Below the pieces are notes generated by a model. That model was not told where the DNA came from. It saw only the letters and a list, made by a program, of their open reading frames with translations, and did no database searches. Shown here piece after piece: positions 16,303 through 25,057 of a DNA stretch of 64,000 nucleotides. Each line of letters opens with the position of its first letter. The first letter of the stretch is position 1. This DNA is from Bdellovibrio reynosensis (GTDB lineage: Bacteria > Bdellovibrionota > Bdellovibrionia > Bdellovibrionales > Bdellovibrionaceae): assembly GCF_022814725.1 (NCBI RefSeq), contig NZ_CP093442.1:3472001-3536000 (forward strand), written 5' to 3'. Made by a program: the position numbers and the translations under genes.

Positions 16303-18625
16303 AACTTGAAAGCTCCATAAGAACTTCTTCGGGTGTTGCGGGTGATTTGATATCTACAGTGTTAGGTGCTTTATAACGAAGGGCATCTTTTAACGCCGTC
16401 CATACGCTAATCCCTAATAAGAAGGGTGGTTCACCCACAGCTTTGCTGCGATGAACGTTTTGGGTGTTTTCGTGGTTTTCAATAAATTCGACATTGAACA
16501 CCCTTGGCGTATCTTGAACATTCGGGATTTTATAAGTGGTCGGTGAATGGCTTAGTAAACGACCGTCTTTATTGTAATAAAGTTTTTCAGACGTCACCCA
16601 GCCCATACCTTGAACGAAGGCGCCAGTCACTTGGCCCTTATCGATGCCAGGATTTAAGGGTCGTCCAAGATCCATAAGAATATCTGTTCTTAGAACTTTG
16701 TATTCGCCAGTCCAGATATCAATTTGCACTTCGCTTAAAGCCACACCATTGGTGAAGTAATTAAATGGAGTTCCCATGCTGCGGGCTTTATCAAAACCCA
16801 GGCCCTCGGTTTTAAAGTGGGCGTATTCACCTAAAGACATACGATTTAGGTAGGCGCGCTTCACTAGGTCTGCAAAAGGCAAAGATTTTTTAGATGGCAA
16901 ATGGGTCACTTGGCCGTTTTCAAAAAGATACTCTTCTAATTTTAATTTATCTTTTTCTAGCGGCGGGCATTCGGCGATATCGTTCATCGTCGTACCCATA
17001 ATGATGTGATGGAACAACCAGGCGATACGGTATTGAAGCTCCACGCAAGCTTTTAAAGCCGCGGCTCCGTTGATATCACTACCACTTGAAGCTGCCGTTG
17101 GTGAGGTGTTATGGTTTTTTTCTGTTGAAGTCGCCATCACTTTAACGTCTTGCGGGTTAATGCCAAACGCGTGGGCAACAATCTGTTGAATCTTGGTGTT
17201 GATCCCTTGACCCATTTCAGTAGCGCCCGTTGAAACTTGTACGGTTCCGTCTTTATGAACATTCACCAAGGCGTTACCTTGATTTAAAAAGCGGGCCGTA
17301 AAGGCAATACCAAATTTGGTAGCGGTGACAGAAAGACCTTTTAGTTTCCCAGTGGATTGATGATTTAAATTGAACTGATCAATTTCTTTGCGACGACTGT
17401 CATAAGCAGAATCATTTTTTAAACGCGCAAAAAGTTCCGGCAACGGATTGTGATCTAATTTCTGACCATAGTGGGTCACGTTGTTTTTTTCTTTGCCATA
17501 ACAGTTCAACTGGCGGATTTCGTAGGCATCTTTTTTAAGATAAGCCGCGATATCCTCGATAATGCTTTCAATAGTCATGGTTCCCTGGGGGCCACCAAAA
17601 CCACGGAAGGCCGTATTTGAATGAAAGTTCGTACGGCAGGCAAAACCCTCAATATGGGCATTTGCCAAATAGTAAGCGCCGTCAATATGAAACATCGCTC
17701 GATCTAGAATCGAACTTGAAAGATCGGCGTAAGCTCCACCATCGGCATAAAGTTGTGCTTTTAAAGCTAAGATACGACCGTCGTCATCAAAGCCGACTTC
17801 ATAGAAGTTTTTAAAGGGATGCCGTTTCCCAGTCATCACCATGTCGTCATCTTTAGTTAAACACAAGCGAGCAGGGCGTTGCATTTTTTGGGCAACCAAA
17901 GCAGCCATAGCAGCAAAAGGTGCCGCCTGACTTTCTTTACCACCAAAACCTCCGCCCATTCTTTTTACCACGCACACAACTTCATGCAGGTGCAGACCTA
18001 AAGCTTCGGCTACGACGTGTTGGGTTTCGCTAGGATGTTGAGAGCTCGAGTGAACCTCAACTTGGCCGTCTTCCATCGGGTAAACGACACAAGCTTGCGA
18101 TTCCATATAGAAGTGTTCTTGGCCCCCACATTCAAAGGCACCAGAAAGTTTATGCTTAGCTTGGCTTAACGCAGAATCAGCATCCCCGACGCGGAAGGCG
18201 TTAGCTTTATAAATAAAACTATTTTTTGCAATGGCTTCATCAATGCTTAGGATTGCCGGAGCTTTTTCAATCTCCATTTTTACGAAGGGCTTTGCACGAA
18301 ACAAAGCATCCATCGAGGTGCCCACTAGAATCACTGCGGGCTCATCGTAATAACCAATCTTATCTTGAACCAAAATAGGTTGCTCAGGGATGATCGTTCC
18401 CCAGTGGTTGTGGTGGAAATCCTTAGCGGTGAAAGCGGCAAGAACGCCGGGGCATTCTAAGGCTTTGCTAGCATCAATGGCCATCAAAGTTCCGGCAGCT
18501 GCAGGAACACCAATTGGCAAAACGAAAACTTCTTTTTGCGTCAGACCACGGTCGTCAATAAAAACGCTTCCCCCGGTCACATGACCGCGGGAAGAATCGT
18601 GGGGAATATTCTTACCGACCGACAT
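16295..18625 (-). CDS. xdhB: Xanthine dehydrogenase, molybdopterin-binding subunit
   Basis: Large catalytic subunit oxidising hypoxanthine and xanthine. 776 residues from the ATG at 18625. An open frame extends 28 codons further upstream into xdhA, but AGGAG sits just before 18625 and the protein there begins like other XdhB proteins (MSVGKNIPHDS). Family marks: GQEHFYMESQ, RMGGGFGGKE, FRGFGGPQG, and near the end KAVGEPPFLLG with the catalytic Glu. It overlaps xdhA by 14 bases and xdhC by 8. Confidence 0.95.
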   Translation of the reverse strand: MSVGKNIPHDSSRGHVTGGSVFIDDRGLTQKEVFVLPIGVPAAAGTLMAIDASKALECPGVLAAFTAKDFHHNHWGTIIPEQPILVQDKIGYYDEPAVILVGTSMDALFRAKPFVKMEIEKAPAILSIDEAIAKNSFIYKANAFRVGDADSALSQAKHKLSGAFECGGQEHFYMESQACVVYPMEDGQVEVHSSSQHPSETQHVVAEALGLHLHEVVCVVKRMGGGFGGKESQAAPFAAMAALVAQKMQRPARLCLTKDDDMVMTGKRHPFKNFYEVGFDDDGRILALKAQLYADGGAYADLSSSILDRAMFHIDGAYYLANAHIEGFACRTNFHSNTAFRGFGGPQGTMTIESIIEDIAAYLKKDAYEIRQLNCYGKEKNNVTHYGQKLDHNPLPELFARLKNDSAYDSRRKEIDQFNLNHQSTGKLKGLSVTATKFGIAFTARFLNQGNALVNVHKDGTVQVSTGATEMGQGINTKIQQIVAHAFGINPQDVKVMATSTEKNHNTSPTAASSGSDINGAAALKACVELQYRIAWLFHHIIMGTTMNDIAECPPLEKDKLKLEEYLFENGQVTHLPSKKSLPFADLVKRAYLNRMSLGEYAHFKTEGLGFDKARSMGTPFNYFTNGVALSEVQIDIWTGEYKVLRTDILMDLGRPLNPGIDKGQVTGAFVQGMGWVTSEKLYYNKDGRLLSHSPTTYKIPNVQDTPRVFNVEFIENHENTQNVHRSKAVGEPPFLLGISVWTALKDALRYKAPNTVDIKSPATPEEVLMELSSYE

Positions 18626-20108
18626 AGGCTTGCTCCTCAGAACTAGATACGGCTGTTTCATTTTCGTTGCGATATTCAATAAAGAATTTATGGAAAAGAT
18701 TTTCGACAACCTTTAAGCGGTATTCGTCGGTGGCTCTTAGATCAGACAAGGGCTTAATCAAAGCGCGAGCTTTTTGCCCCGCAGTTTTAAATAAGGCTTC
18801 AGTCATCGCTTGGCCTGTTAACATCTTTTCGATTTCTGGCATGCGCACAACCGTTGGGCCTACGCCCCCTAAAGCAATTCTAGCTTCTGTGATAAGACCG
18901 TCTTTTAGCTTAATTGCCGCTGCAAAGGTGACAGCAGAAATATCCAAGTCCTTACGTAAAGAAACTTTATAGTATTTCGTAAGCCAACTTTTATCTAAAA
19001 GCGGAACCGAAATATGCGTGGCAATTTCATCAGGCATTAAATCAAAAGTTTTATAAGCTTTGTAAAAGCTAGTAAGTGGGACCTGACGCTGACCTTGCGT
19101 CGACGCTAAATTTAACTGCGCATTTAAAACCAATAAAGCAGGAATCGAATCACCAATCGGAGAGCCATTTAAAACATTCCCAGCTAAAGTCCCTTGGTTT
19201 TTAATTTGCGGCGAAGCAAACACACGCAATAAGCGGCTTAGTTCCGCGTGATGATTTTCTGTGAAGTTTTCAAATTGTGTTAAAGAAACACCTGCTCCAA
19301 CTTCGATTGTTTGCGCATTCATTTCTAATTTAGATAATTCAGGGATGCGGTTTAACACCAAAACCTTATCAAGAAAGAATTTTCCCTTATTATGCAAAAC
19401 TCCAAGATCAGTGGCGCCAGAAACAATGCGAATGCCGGGAGATTGTTTTTTAAGTGTTAAGGCTTTAGCAAGCTCAGTAGGAACGTGCAGTTCCTTGTTA
19501 GTGCCTTGAATCGCGATGCTATCAGCAGCTAACTGCAGGCACACTTCTTTATTCGAAGTAGTTAGATATCTTTCAGCTAAAGAAATCCATTTGGTTAAAT
19601 CAACATTGATTGCTGCATTTAAGATCGGCTCATAGCCCGTACAACGGCACAGGTTTCCAGTTAAGTGATTGCGAGCTTTTTTCTCTGTGATCTGTTGGCC
19701 ACTCTTAGAGCAACTTTCAGCAAGGCCTGAAAGGGCGCAAACCATTCCCGGAGTGCAGTAACCGCATTGGCCACCGTGGAACTGCTGCATCTTTGTTTGA
19801 ACTTCATTCAACTCGTCTTCGAAGGTCAAACCTTCAACGGTTACTACAGAAGCTAAATCAAAAAGATAAACTGGCGCGATGCAGGAATTTAAAGTTTGAA
19901 AAGCAGACCAATTATTTTTATTCCACTTTGCTACGAGGGCCGTACAAGCCCCACAGTCGCCTTCAGCGCAAACTACTTTTGTTCCCGGAAGGTCCGCTTT
20001 TAAGCGCAGATATTGAGCCAGAGGAAGAAAAGCATCATCCCCGGAAATCTGGTGCTGGCGGCCGTTGATAAAGATATGAATTGATTGGCGTTCTGTCGAG
20101 TGAGTCAT
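18612..20108 (-). CDS. xdhA: Xanthine dehydrogenase, small subunit (2Fe-2S and FAD)
   Basis: 498 residues. The N-terminal ferredoxin-like domain binds two 2Fe-2S clusters: CAEGDCGACTALV, then GGQCGYCTPGM and NLCRCTGY. The FAD-binding domain follows at about 200-480, with IVSGATDLGV and GTLAGNVLNGSPIGDS. It passes electrons from the molybdenum centre of XdhB to FAD and NAD. It is the first gene of the xdhA-xdhB-xdhC-ade operon. No strong ribosome site is visible before the ATG at 20108. Confidence 0.95.
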   Translation of the reverse strand: MTHSTERQSIHIFINGRQHQISGDDAFLPLAQYLRLKADLPGTKVVCAEGDCGACTALVAKWNKNNWSAFQTLNSCIAPVYLFDLASVVTVEGLTFEDELNEVQTKMQQFHGGQCGYCTPGMVCALSGLAESCSKSGQQITEKKARNHLTGNLCRCTGYEPILNAAINVDLTKWISLAERYLTTSNKEVCLQLAADSIAIQGTNKELHVPTELAKALTLKKQSPGIRIVSGATDLGVLHNKGKFFLDKVLVLNRIPELSKLEMNAQTIEVGAGVSLTQFENFTENHHAELSRLLRVFASPQIKNQGTLAGNVLNGSPIGDSIPALLVLNAQLNLASTQGQRQVPLTSFYKAYKTFDLMPDEIATHISVPLLDKSWLTKYYKVSLRKDLDISAVTFAAAIKLKDGLITEARIALGGVGPTVVRMPEIEKMLTGQAMTEALFKTAGQKARALIKPLSDLRATDEYRLKVVENLFHKFFIEYRNENETAVSSSEEQAYVGR

Positions 20109-20167
20109 TTTAAATTGCTATCATAAAATGACTATCAATACTAGACTTATTCAGTTAGCTTGAGACT

Positions 20168-20617
20168 ATGGTACTTAATTTATTTCTTCCGATTTTAGCT
20201 GGTTGTTCCATTGTCTTGCAGGGTGTTTTAAACAGAAATTCTTCCTTCCACATTGGTCTTGTTTCCGCCATTTTTTTAAATGCTATTGTGTTTTCTGTGC
20301 TATCGGGAATCCTCTGGATTGCCTTTAAATATGAGTATCTCCCAGAGTTCGCTTCATTGTCCGCAAAGTCATTCACTGATTTGCAATGGTGGCAATTTCT
20401 TCCGGGCATTTGTGGTTTTGTGATTGTGTTGTGTACTCCACTAGCGATTAATTTTTTAGGTGCGAATTTAACTTTCGCCGCCGTGATCATCACGCAACTT
20501 GTGTTCAGTATGTTGTGGGATTCTTTTTCGAACAAATCGATTCCGTCGATTTCAAATCTTACGGGTGTAGGAATTATGATTGTGGGATTGATAGTTCTTA
20601 TGTCGGGGAAACGCTAG
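20168..20617 (+). CDS. DMT-superfamily inner membrane protein (YdcZ/DUF606-like)
   Basis: 149 residues with about five hydrophobic helices covering almost the whole chain, typical of the half-size DUF606 branch of the drug/metabolite transporter superfamily. A GILWIAFK segment and the C-terminal GVGIMIVGLIVLMSGKR fit that group. It would sit in the inner membrane, probably as a dimer. The substrate is unknown. It is divergent from the purine operon with only 59 bases between, so a purine-related role is possible but unproven. Confidence 0.8.
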   Translation: MVLNLFLPILAGCSIVLQGVLNRNSSFHIGLVSAIFLNAIVFSVLSGILWIAFKYEYLPEFASLSAKSFTDLQWWQFLPGICGFVIVLCTPLAINFLGANLTFAAVIITQLVFSMLWDSFSNKSIPSISNLTGVGIMIVGLIVLMSGKR

Positions 20618-20784
20618 ATTCCTTAGCTGCTCCTTAGCAAAGTCATTTCACACGTTACCAACTATGTCAGGAAAAAGTAACATCGTGGAACGTCCCTTGT
20701 ATGTCTTTCAACCGATGACTTGCCTCTAGGAAGTGAATGGTTCGTCATTAATGACAAGGACCATTTTACCAAAAGGAGTCACCT

Positions 20785-21306
20785 ATGAAGAAGTTAGCAC
20801 TCATTTTAGCGTTCAGCTTTGTGGGCATGTTTGCCCATGCAGACACAACTGATTTACAAACAAACCAAGATGAAGTTTCCGCTGCCGGAAGAACTTGGGT
20901 CTGCGGCCTTGCTTTCAAAGGCACATCGAAAGGTTTAAAAATCATCGTGGGACATTTCAAAACTGTCGCTTACGGCCATTTGAAATGTAAGGGCTTACTA
21001 GGCAAAACTTATTCTCAAAGAGTTATGGTCAGCATCGGCCATCACTGGATTGGCCCAACAGCAGGTATCGGCTATTTCAAAATGGCAGGGGTTTCATCTG
21101 AAATCAGCCTCTTCAATAAACATCCAGAAGCAATTCTAGGTAAATACCTTGTTGCTCAAGGCGAAGCAGCCATCATCGGTGGTGTGGGCGCATTCACGGC
21201 TGTAAAAGTCGGAGTTCCACAAATCGCAGCCAACGTGTCTTTGCAATTACTTAAAGGCTTCGGCGTGCAAGTGGGCATTGACGGATTACACATCTCTGCT
21301 TACTAA
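20785..21306 (+). CDS. Secreted protein of unknown function
   Basis: 173 residues with a clear signal peptide (MKKLALILAFSFVGMFAHA). The mature part is small-residue-rich with alternating hydrophobics, a VCG...LKC cysteine pair and a C-terminus GVQVGIDGLHISAY. The pattern is faintly like DUF992-type secreted proteins, but I would not assign it. An AAAAGGAG site precedes the ATG. The upstream region holds a 12-bp palindrome GTCATTAATGAC (20744-20755) that might be an operator. A strong terminator follows. Confidence 0.75.
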   Translation: MKKLALILAFSFVGMFAHADTTDLQTNQDEVSAAGRTWVCGLAFKGTSKGLKIIVGHFKTVAYGHLKCKGLLGKTYSQRVMVSIGHHWIGPTAGIGYFKMAGVSSEISLFNKHPEAILGKYLVAQGEAAIIGGVGAFTAVKVGVPQIAANVSLQLLKGFGVQVGIDGLHISAY

Positions 21307-21330
21307 GACACCTCATCTTTAAAAAGCAAA

Positions 21331-21359
21331 AAGCCCCTAAGAAAACTTAGGGGCTTTTT
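21331..21359. terminator. Bidirectional intrinsic terminator
   Basis: Stem AAGCCCCTAAG / CTTAGGGGCTT with an AAAA loop, preceded by A residues and followed by T residues, between two converging genes for secreted proteins. Confidence 0.92.
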
Positions 21360-21382
21360 CTTTTACTCATTTCAAGTTTGAT

Positions 21383-21814
21383 CTACTGCTTTTTCACATA
21401 AGCATTTAAACGCATCCCGCGAGCTTCTACGGTTACGTTGGTTCCGCGAACAAGATCCTCTGTCGTCTTATTAATAAATTCGATATTAAAGCTTTGCGTG
21501 CGTGAACGGTCGCTCGGACAGCTTACTAAGCCGCTAAAAGTTTTCCCGGCAGCCAAGGTCTCAAAGTCCGTCCATAGCAGAGTGGGGTTGATAGTGTATT
21601 TGCCGTTGCAAAGCTCATCAACTCGTCCATCCGTATAAGTGCGCTGCAATTCGAATTCCGAAGTGCTGACGACACGAAAATTGACATAGATTTTTTGGAA
21701 GCCCGCACGAGCTTCTACTTTATATTTTCCGATCAGATTCTCTGGAGTGATTGGCGCTGCAAAAACTTGAGAAGTCGAAAATAGAATAAGTGCACTTGCT
21801 AATAATGATTTCAT
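21383..21814 (-). CDS. Small secreted protein of unknown function
   Basis: 143 residues. The signal peptide ends SQVFAAP. The mature part is about 120 residues, probably beta-rich, with two cysteines (ELCNGKY and LVSCPSD) that could form a disulfide. GKYKVEAR and NFRVVSTSEFELQRTY recall small lipocalin-like or META-like folds, but no family is clearly matched. An AGGG-type site lies just before the ATG. It converges on the other secreted protein gene and shares its terminator. Confidence 0.75.
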   Translation of the reverse strand: MKSLLASALILFSTSQVFAAPITPENLIGKYKVEARAGFQKIYVNFRVVSTSEFELQRTYTDGRVDELCNGKYTINPTLLWTDFETLAAGKTFSGLVSCPSDRSRTQSFNIEFINKTTEDLVRGTNVTVEARGMRLNAYVKKQ

Positions 21815-21960
21815 AGAACCCTCCGTTGGTTTGTCGTGATTTTTTATACCGACCTTGCGGTTTCAGCGACAAAGCAAAACAGGGTTGACTGAATATTTAC
21901 AGAGCGTCCCTTATTATGAACGCTCTTTTAACATTGTTTTTCCGGATTCCGGATTTTTAA

Positions 21961-22350
21961 TTAATGAGCTGCCATTTTGCTGCAGCTTTCCGCACAGCGA
22001 CGGCAAACTTCTGCACAGTGTTTCATCATCGGGTCGTTGGGCCCCAGTTTTTCGCAATCCACAGCGCAGGCGATGCAAATATCTGCACAAATGCGGCACA
22101 TGTCGCTATGAAATTCTGAATTGATAAGCATAAGTTTGGAGCTTGTTTCGCAGACGTAGGAGCAGGCCTGAAGCACGCCAATATGAAATGGCTCGGCATG
22201 TTCGCCGCCCATTCCTAAGCAATGCTGAACAAGTGATGTGCAGGTTTGAAAGCACTCCATACAGTTTTTAATACATTCTTGCATGATGGTTGAAGCCATC
22301 TCTTCCGTTCGAACTTGTCTTCCTTGAACCTGCGATGAACGATTCCCCAT
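21961..22350 (-). CDS. Csp/DUF326 four-helix-bundle copper-binding protein
   Basis: 129 residues with about 14 Cys, arranged as CxxxC, CxxC and similar helix-face motifs: ECIKNCMECFQTC, QACSYVC, MCRICADICIACAVDC, CAEVCRRCAESC. This matches cytosolic copper storage proteins, which hold many Cu(I) ions inside a four-helix bundle. No signal peptide is present, so it should be cytoplasmic. AAGGAG stands 5 bases before the ATG. A copper regulon starts 8.7 kb away, but no CueR box is seen upstream of this gene, so its control may differ. Confidence 0.88.
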   Translation of the reverse strand: MGNRSSQVQGRQVRTEEMASTIMQECIKNCMECFQTCTSLVQHCLGMGGEHAEPFHIGVLQACSYVCETSSKLMLINSEFHSDMCRICADICIACAVDCEKLGPNDPMMKHCAEVCRRCAESCSKMAAH

Positions 22351-22434
22351 AAAAGCTCCTTCTTTTATTGATCCTTTATTGCAATTTTATCATGTTCTGT
22401 TCTGCTGTCGGTATGTTTGTTATCACTGGTTGCC

Positions 22435-22463
22435 TTGACGTTTGGCAAAATTGGGCTTTAAAT
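22435..22463 (+). promoter_or_regulatory. Candidate sigma-70 promoter of the GH13 gene
   Basis: TTGACG at 22435-22440, a 17-base spacer, then TTAAAT at 22458-22463, 25 bases before the ATG of the glucosidase gene. Good -35, weaker -10; assignment by consensus and spacing only. Confidence 0.45.
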
Positions 22464-22488
22464 TCTGTCAACGTTTCTTGGAGGTCCC

Positions 22489-24156
22489 ATGAATTCCCAC
22501 ATCTGGTGGAAAGAAGCCGTCGTTTATCAAATTTATCCCCGCAGTTTTATGGATTCAAACGGCGATGGAGTGGGTGATCTTCAAGGCATCATTTCGAAAT
22601 TGGATTATCTCAAAAACCTAGGGATCAATGTTATCTGGATTTGTCCTATGTACAAATCTCCTCAGGATGATAACGGCTATGACATCAGTGACTACCAAGA
22701 TATCCACGATGAATTCGGAACGATGGCAGACTTTGACCAATTGTTAACCGAAGTTCACCGCCGTGGAATGAAACTGATTATCGATCTAGTGATCAACCAC
22801 ACCAGCGATGAACATCCATGGTTTATTGAGTCCCGCAGTTCATTAAACAATCCAAAACGTGATTGGTATATCTGGCGCGATGGAAAAGACGGCAAAGAGC
22901 CCAACAACTGGGAAAGTATTTTCGGCGGTTCTGCTTGGAAGTACGATGAATTGACGAAGCAATATTTTATGCACGTCTTTTCAAGCCGCCAGCCTGATCT
23001 GAACTGGGAAAACTTGGACATGCGAAAGTCCGTTTATTCCATGATCAATTGGTGGATGGATAAGGGGATTGATGGCTTCCGTATCGATGCTATCAGCCAC
23101 ATGAAAAAAGAGCCGGGATTGGCCGATATGCCGAACCCTCAGAACCTTGAGTACGTTCCTTCCTATGATAAACACATGAATGTCCCTGGTATCATGGAAT
23201 ATCTGACTGACATCTGTAAGAACACTTTCGTGAAATACGACATCATGACGGTGGGTGAGGCGAACGGAGTTTCTACAAAAGATGCTTATCAGTGGGTGGG
23301 GGAGGATCAAAAGAAACTGAATATGATCATTCAGTTTGAACACGTCGGTCTTTGGGATACGAATCCCGAAAAACGCATTGATCTATCAAAGGTGAAAGAA
23401 GTCTTCACTCGTTGGCAAAAAGGTTTAGAAAATCGCGGATGGAATGCGTTGTTCGTTGAAAACCACGACGTTCCAAGAATTATTTCTAAATGGGGAGATG
23501 TCGGTACCTTCTGGAAAGAAAGCGCCACCTCTATAGCGACTATGTATTTTATGATGCAAGGAACTCCGTTTATCTATCAAGGCCAAGAAATCGGAATGAC
23601 CAATACAGTCTTCGGTGGCCCAGAGGATTTTAACGATGTGTCTGCTAAAAACACTTTCACAATTAAACGTAAACAGGGGGTCAGCGATGCCGCGATCACT
23701 GCGGAACTCACGCCTCTAAGCCGTGACAATGCAAGGACTCCGATGCAGTGGAATGGTGAAACCAATGCAGGGTTTACCACAGGCAAACCCTGGTTGAAGG
23801 TGAATCCTAACTTTGCGAAGATCAATGTGCAGTCTCAAATCGAAGATCAAAGCTCTATTTTTCAGTTTTATAAAAAGCTAATTCAGCTTAGAAAAGACAA
23901 CCCGGTTTTTATCTATGGCAGCTACGACCTTTTAATGGCTGAAGATCCGCAAGTTTATGCCTATACTCGCTCTTATCAAGGTAAGAAGATGCTAGTGATA
24001 AGCAACCTTTCTAACAAATCAGCGTTCTTTAAAGAATCGGGGATGGAGTTGAATGGTGACAACCTGCTATTAGCTAACCACCCAGTTCCCAAACATGGAA
24101 TTTTACAGATTATTGAGCTTAAGCCGTTTGAAAGCCGTATTTATCGTCTTTCTTAG
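22489..24156 (+). CDS. Alpha-glucosidase / oligo-1,6-glucosidase, GH13 family
   Basis: 555 residues, standard length for the MalL-type GH13 group. It should hydrolyse alpha-glucosidic bonds at non-reducing ends of short sugars. GH13 motifs are present in order: DLVINHTSDEHPWF, GFRIDAIS (catalytic Asp), VGEANG (catalytic Glu) and VENHDVPR (transition-state Asp). No signal peptide, so it works in the cytoplasm. TTGGAGG precedes the ATG. The specificity (maltose, isomaltose, sucrose or trehalose derivatives) cannot be fixed from motifs alone. It is a single gene with no sugar transporter nearby. Confidence 0.92.
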   Translation: MNSHIWWKEAVVYQIYPRSFMDSNGDGVGDLQGIISKLDYLKNLGINVIWICPMYKSPQDDNGYDISDYQDIHDEFGTMADFDQLLTEVHRRGMKLIIDLVINHTSDEHPWFIESRSSLNNPKRDWYIWRDGKDGKEPNNWESIFGGSAWKYDELTKQYFMHVFSSRQPDLNWENLDMRKSVYSMINWWMDKGIDGFRIDAISHMKKEPGLADMPNPQNLEYVPSYDKHMNVPGIMEYLTDICKNTFVKYDIMTVGEANGVSTKDAYQWVGEDQKKLNMIIQFEHVGLWDTNPEKRIDLSKVKEVFTRWQKGLENRGWNALFVENHDVPRIISKWGDVGTFWKESATSIATMYFMMQGTPFIYQGQEIGMTNTVFGGPEDFNDVSAKNTFTIKRKQGVSDAAITAELTPLSRDNARTPMQWNGETNAGFTTGKPWLKVNPNFAKINVQSQIEDQSSIFQFYKKLIQLRKDNPVFIYGSYDLLMAEDPQVYAYTRSYQGKKMLVISNLSNKSAFFKESGMELNGDNLLLANHPVPKHGILQIIELKPFESRIYRLS

Positions 24157-24191
24157 GTAGCTAACTTCTGCTCCGAGTGCCTCCGAGCAAT

Positions 24192-24237
24192 CCCGTAAGA
24201 GCGAACTGTCAAAAGTTTTTACGGGAAATTTTTTTTA
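24192..24237 (+). terminator. Probable terminator of the GH13 gene
   Basis: CCCGTAA (24192-24198) pairs with TTACGGG (24219-24225) across a 20-base loop that can itself pair weakly, followed by AAATTTTTTTT. Confidence 0.55.
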
Positions 24238-24303
24238 TTTTGCCGGTCGAACTTTAAAAAAAATCCGGCTTCCATTACAACAGAGGGATATTCAGGACGT
24301 CGT

Positions 24304-24951
24304 ATGGAAGTTGTATTAGCCAGTACAGATGCTCAGTTGCATCTATTTAGAAATCAATTAGAAGAGCTTGCAGGTCTTTTAAGCTGCTATGGTTATAATG
24401 TAATCCCGTACCACCATGCCTCTTTGCCAGAGTTTCAAAAATTGACCGTCGAACAAAAAGCTGAAGTTCTTCGGACTTTAACTGCCTACGCACAAACCTT
24501 GAAATCCGAATACTTAGGCAAAGATTTTTCAAATGAACGTTTTGTCGTGCAGTTTCTATTCCGTATTGGACTAGTGCCTTCTGATGAAGTTTCTGAAACT
24601 GTTAGCAATGAAAAGTACATCCAGATATTTAATCGCGAACAGTTCCAAGTCTTCCGCAGCCTGAATTGCTTTGATAAGTGTTCATTTACATTAGAACAGC
24701 TAACTACACGTCCCTGGTATGATCTATGGGAACGCGAAAGCCTTTTTTATTACGCTCTTTATGGCTTAGCGACGACGGCTTTAAAGCTTATTAAGTTCAC
24801 CAAGATCCGCTTAGACTTTCCTTATCATCGGGTGACCGAAGTAAACTCCCGACAAAAGCTATCGTTTGATTATAAGATCAAAACTTTAAGTGCCCTGACA
24901 CGCCAAGGACGTCTAGAGGCTGCTCTTACTATCGAAGACTGGAAGTGCTAG
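24304..24951 (+). CDS. Protein of unknown family, paralog of the 53.6 kb gene (copy A)
   Basis: 215 residues, no signal peptide or membrane segment. I do not recognise the family. It shares clear blocks with the product of 53608-54249: PYxxASLxxFxxLT, then KAEVLxxL, and the segment QVFRSLNCFDKCSFTLEQL followed by WYDLWER (in the other copy QMFRSLLFFDVCSYTLEDL, WYSLYER). The lengths agree (215 and 213). The sequences are Leu/Tyr/Glu-rich and probably mostly alpha-helical. AGGA lies before the ATG. It stands between the GH13 gene and a hybrid kinase gene, giving no functional clue. Confidence 0.8.
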   Translation: MEVVLASTDAQLHLFRNQLEELAGLLSCYGYNVIPYHHASLPEFQKLTVEQKAEVLRTLTAYAQTLKSEYLGKDFSNERFVVQFLFRIGLVPSDEVSETVSNEKYIQIFNREQFQVFRSLNCFDKCSFTLEQLTTRPWYDLWERESLFYYALYGLATTALKLIKFTKIRLDFPYHRVTEVNSRQKLSFDYKIKTLSALTRQGRLEAALTIEDWKC

Positions 24952-25057
24952 TTCCATCCTGCATAATTACATTTCGAGAATTCAAATATCGCCTGTGATG
25001 GCCGCTCTATCTTAAACTAATCTATGTTAACTACCTTAGTTGGCAGGAGATGAAAGA

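Noticed and set aside
22351-22488. A CueR operator ahead of the copper storage protein gene.
   Set aside because: No ACCNTCC-N7-GGANGGT dyad or 19-base spacer promoter was found in the interval.
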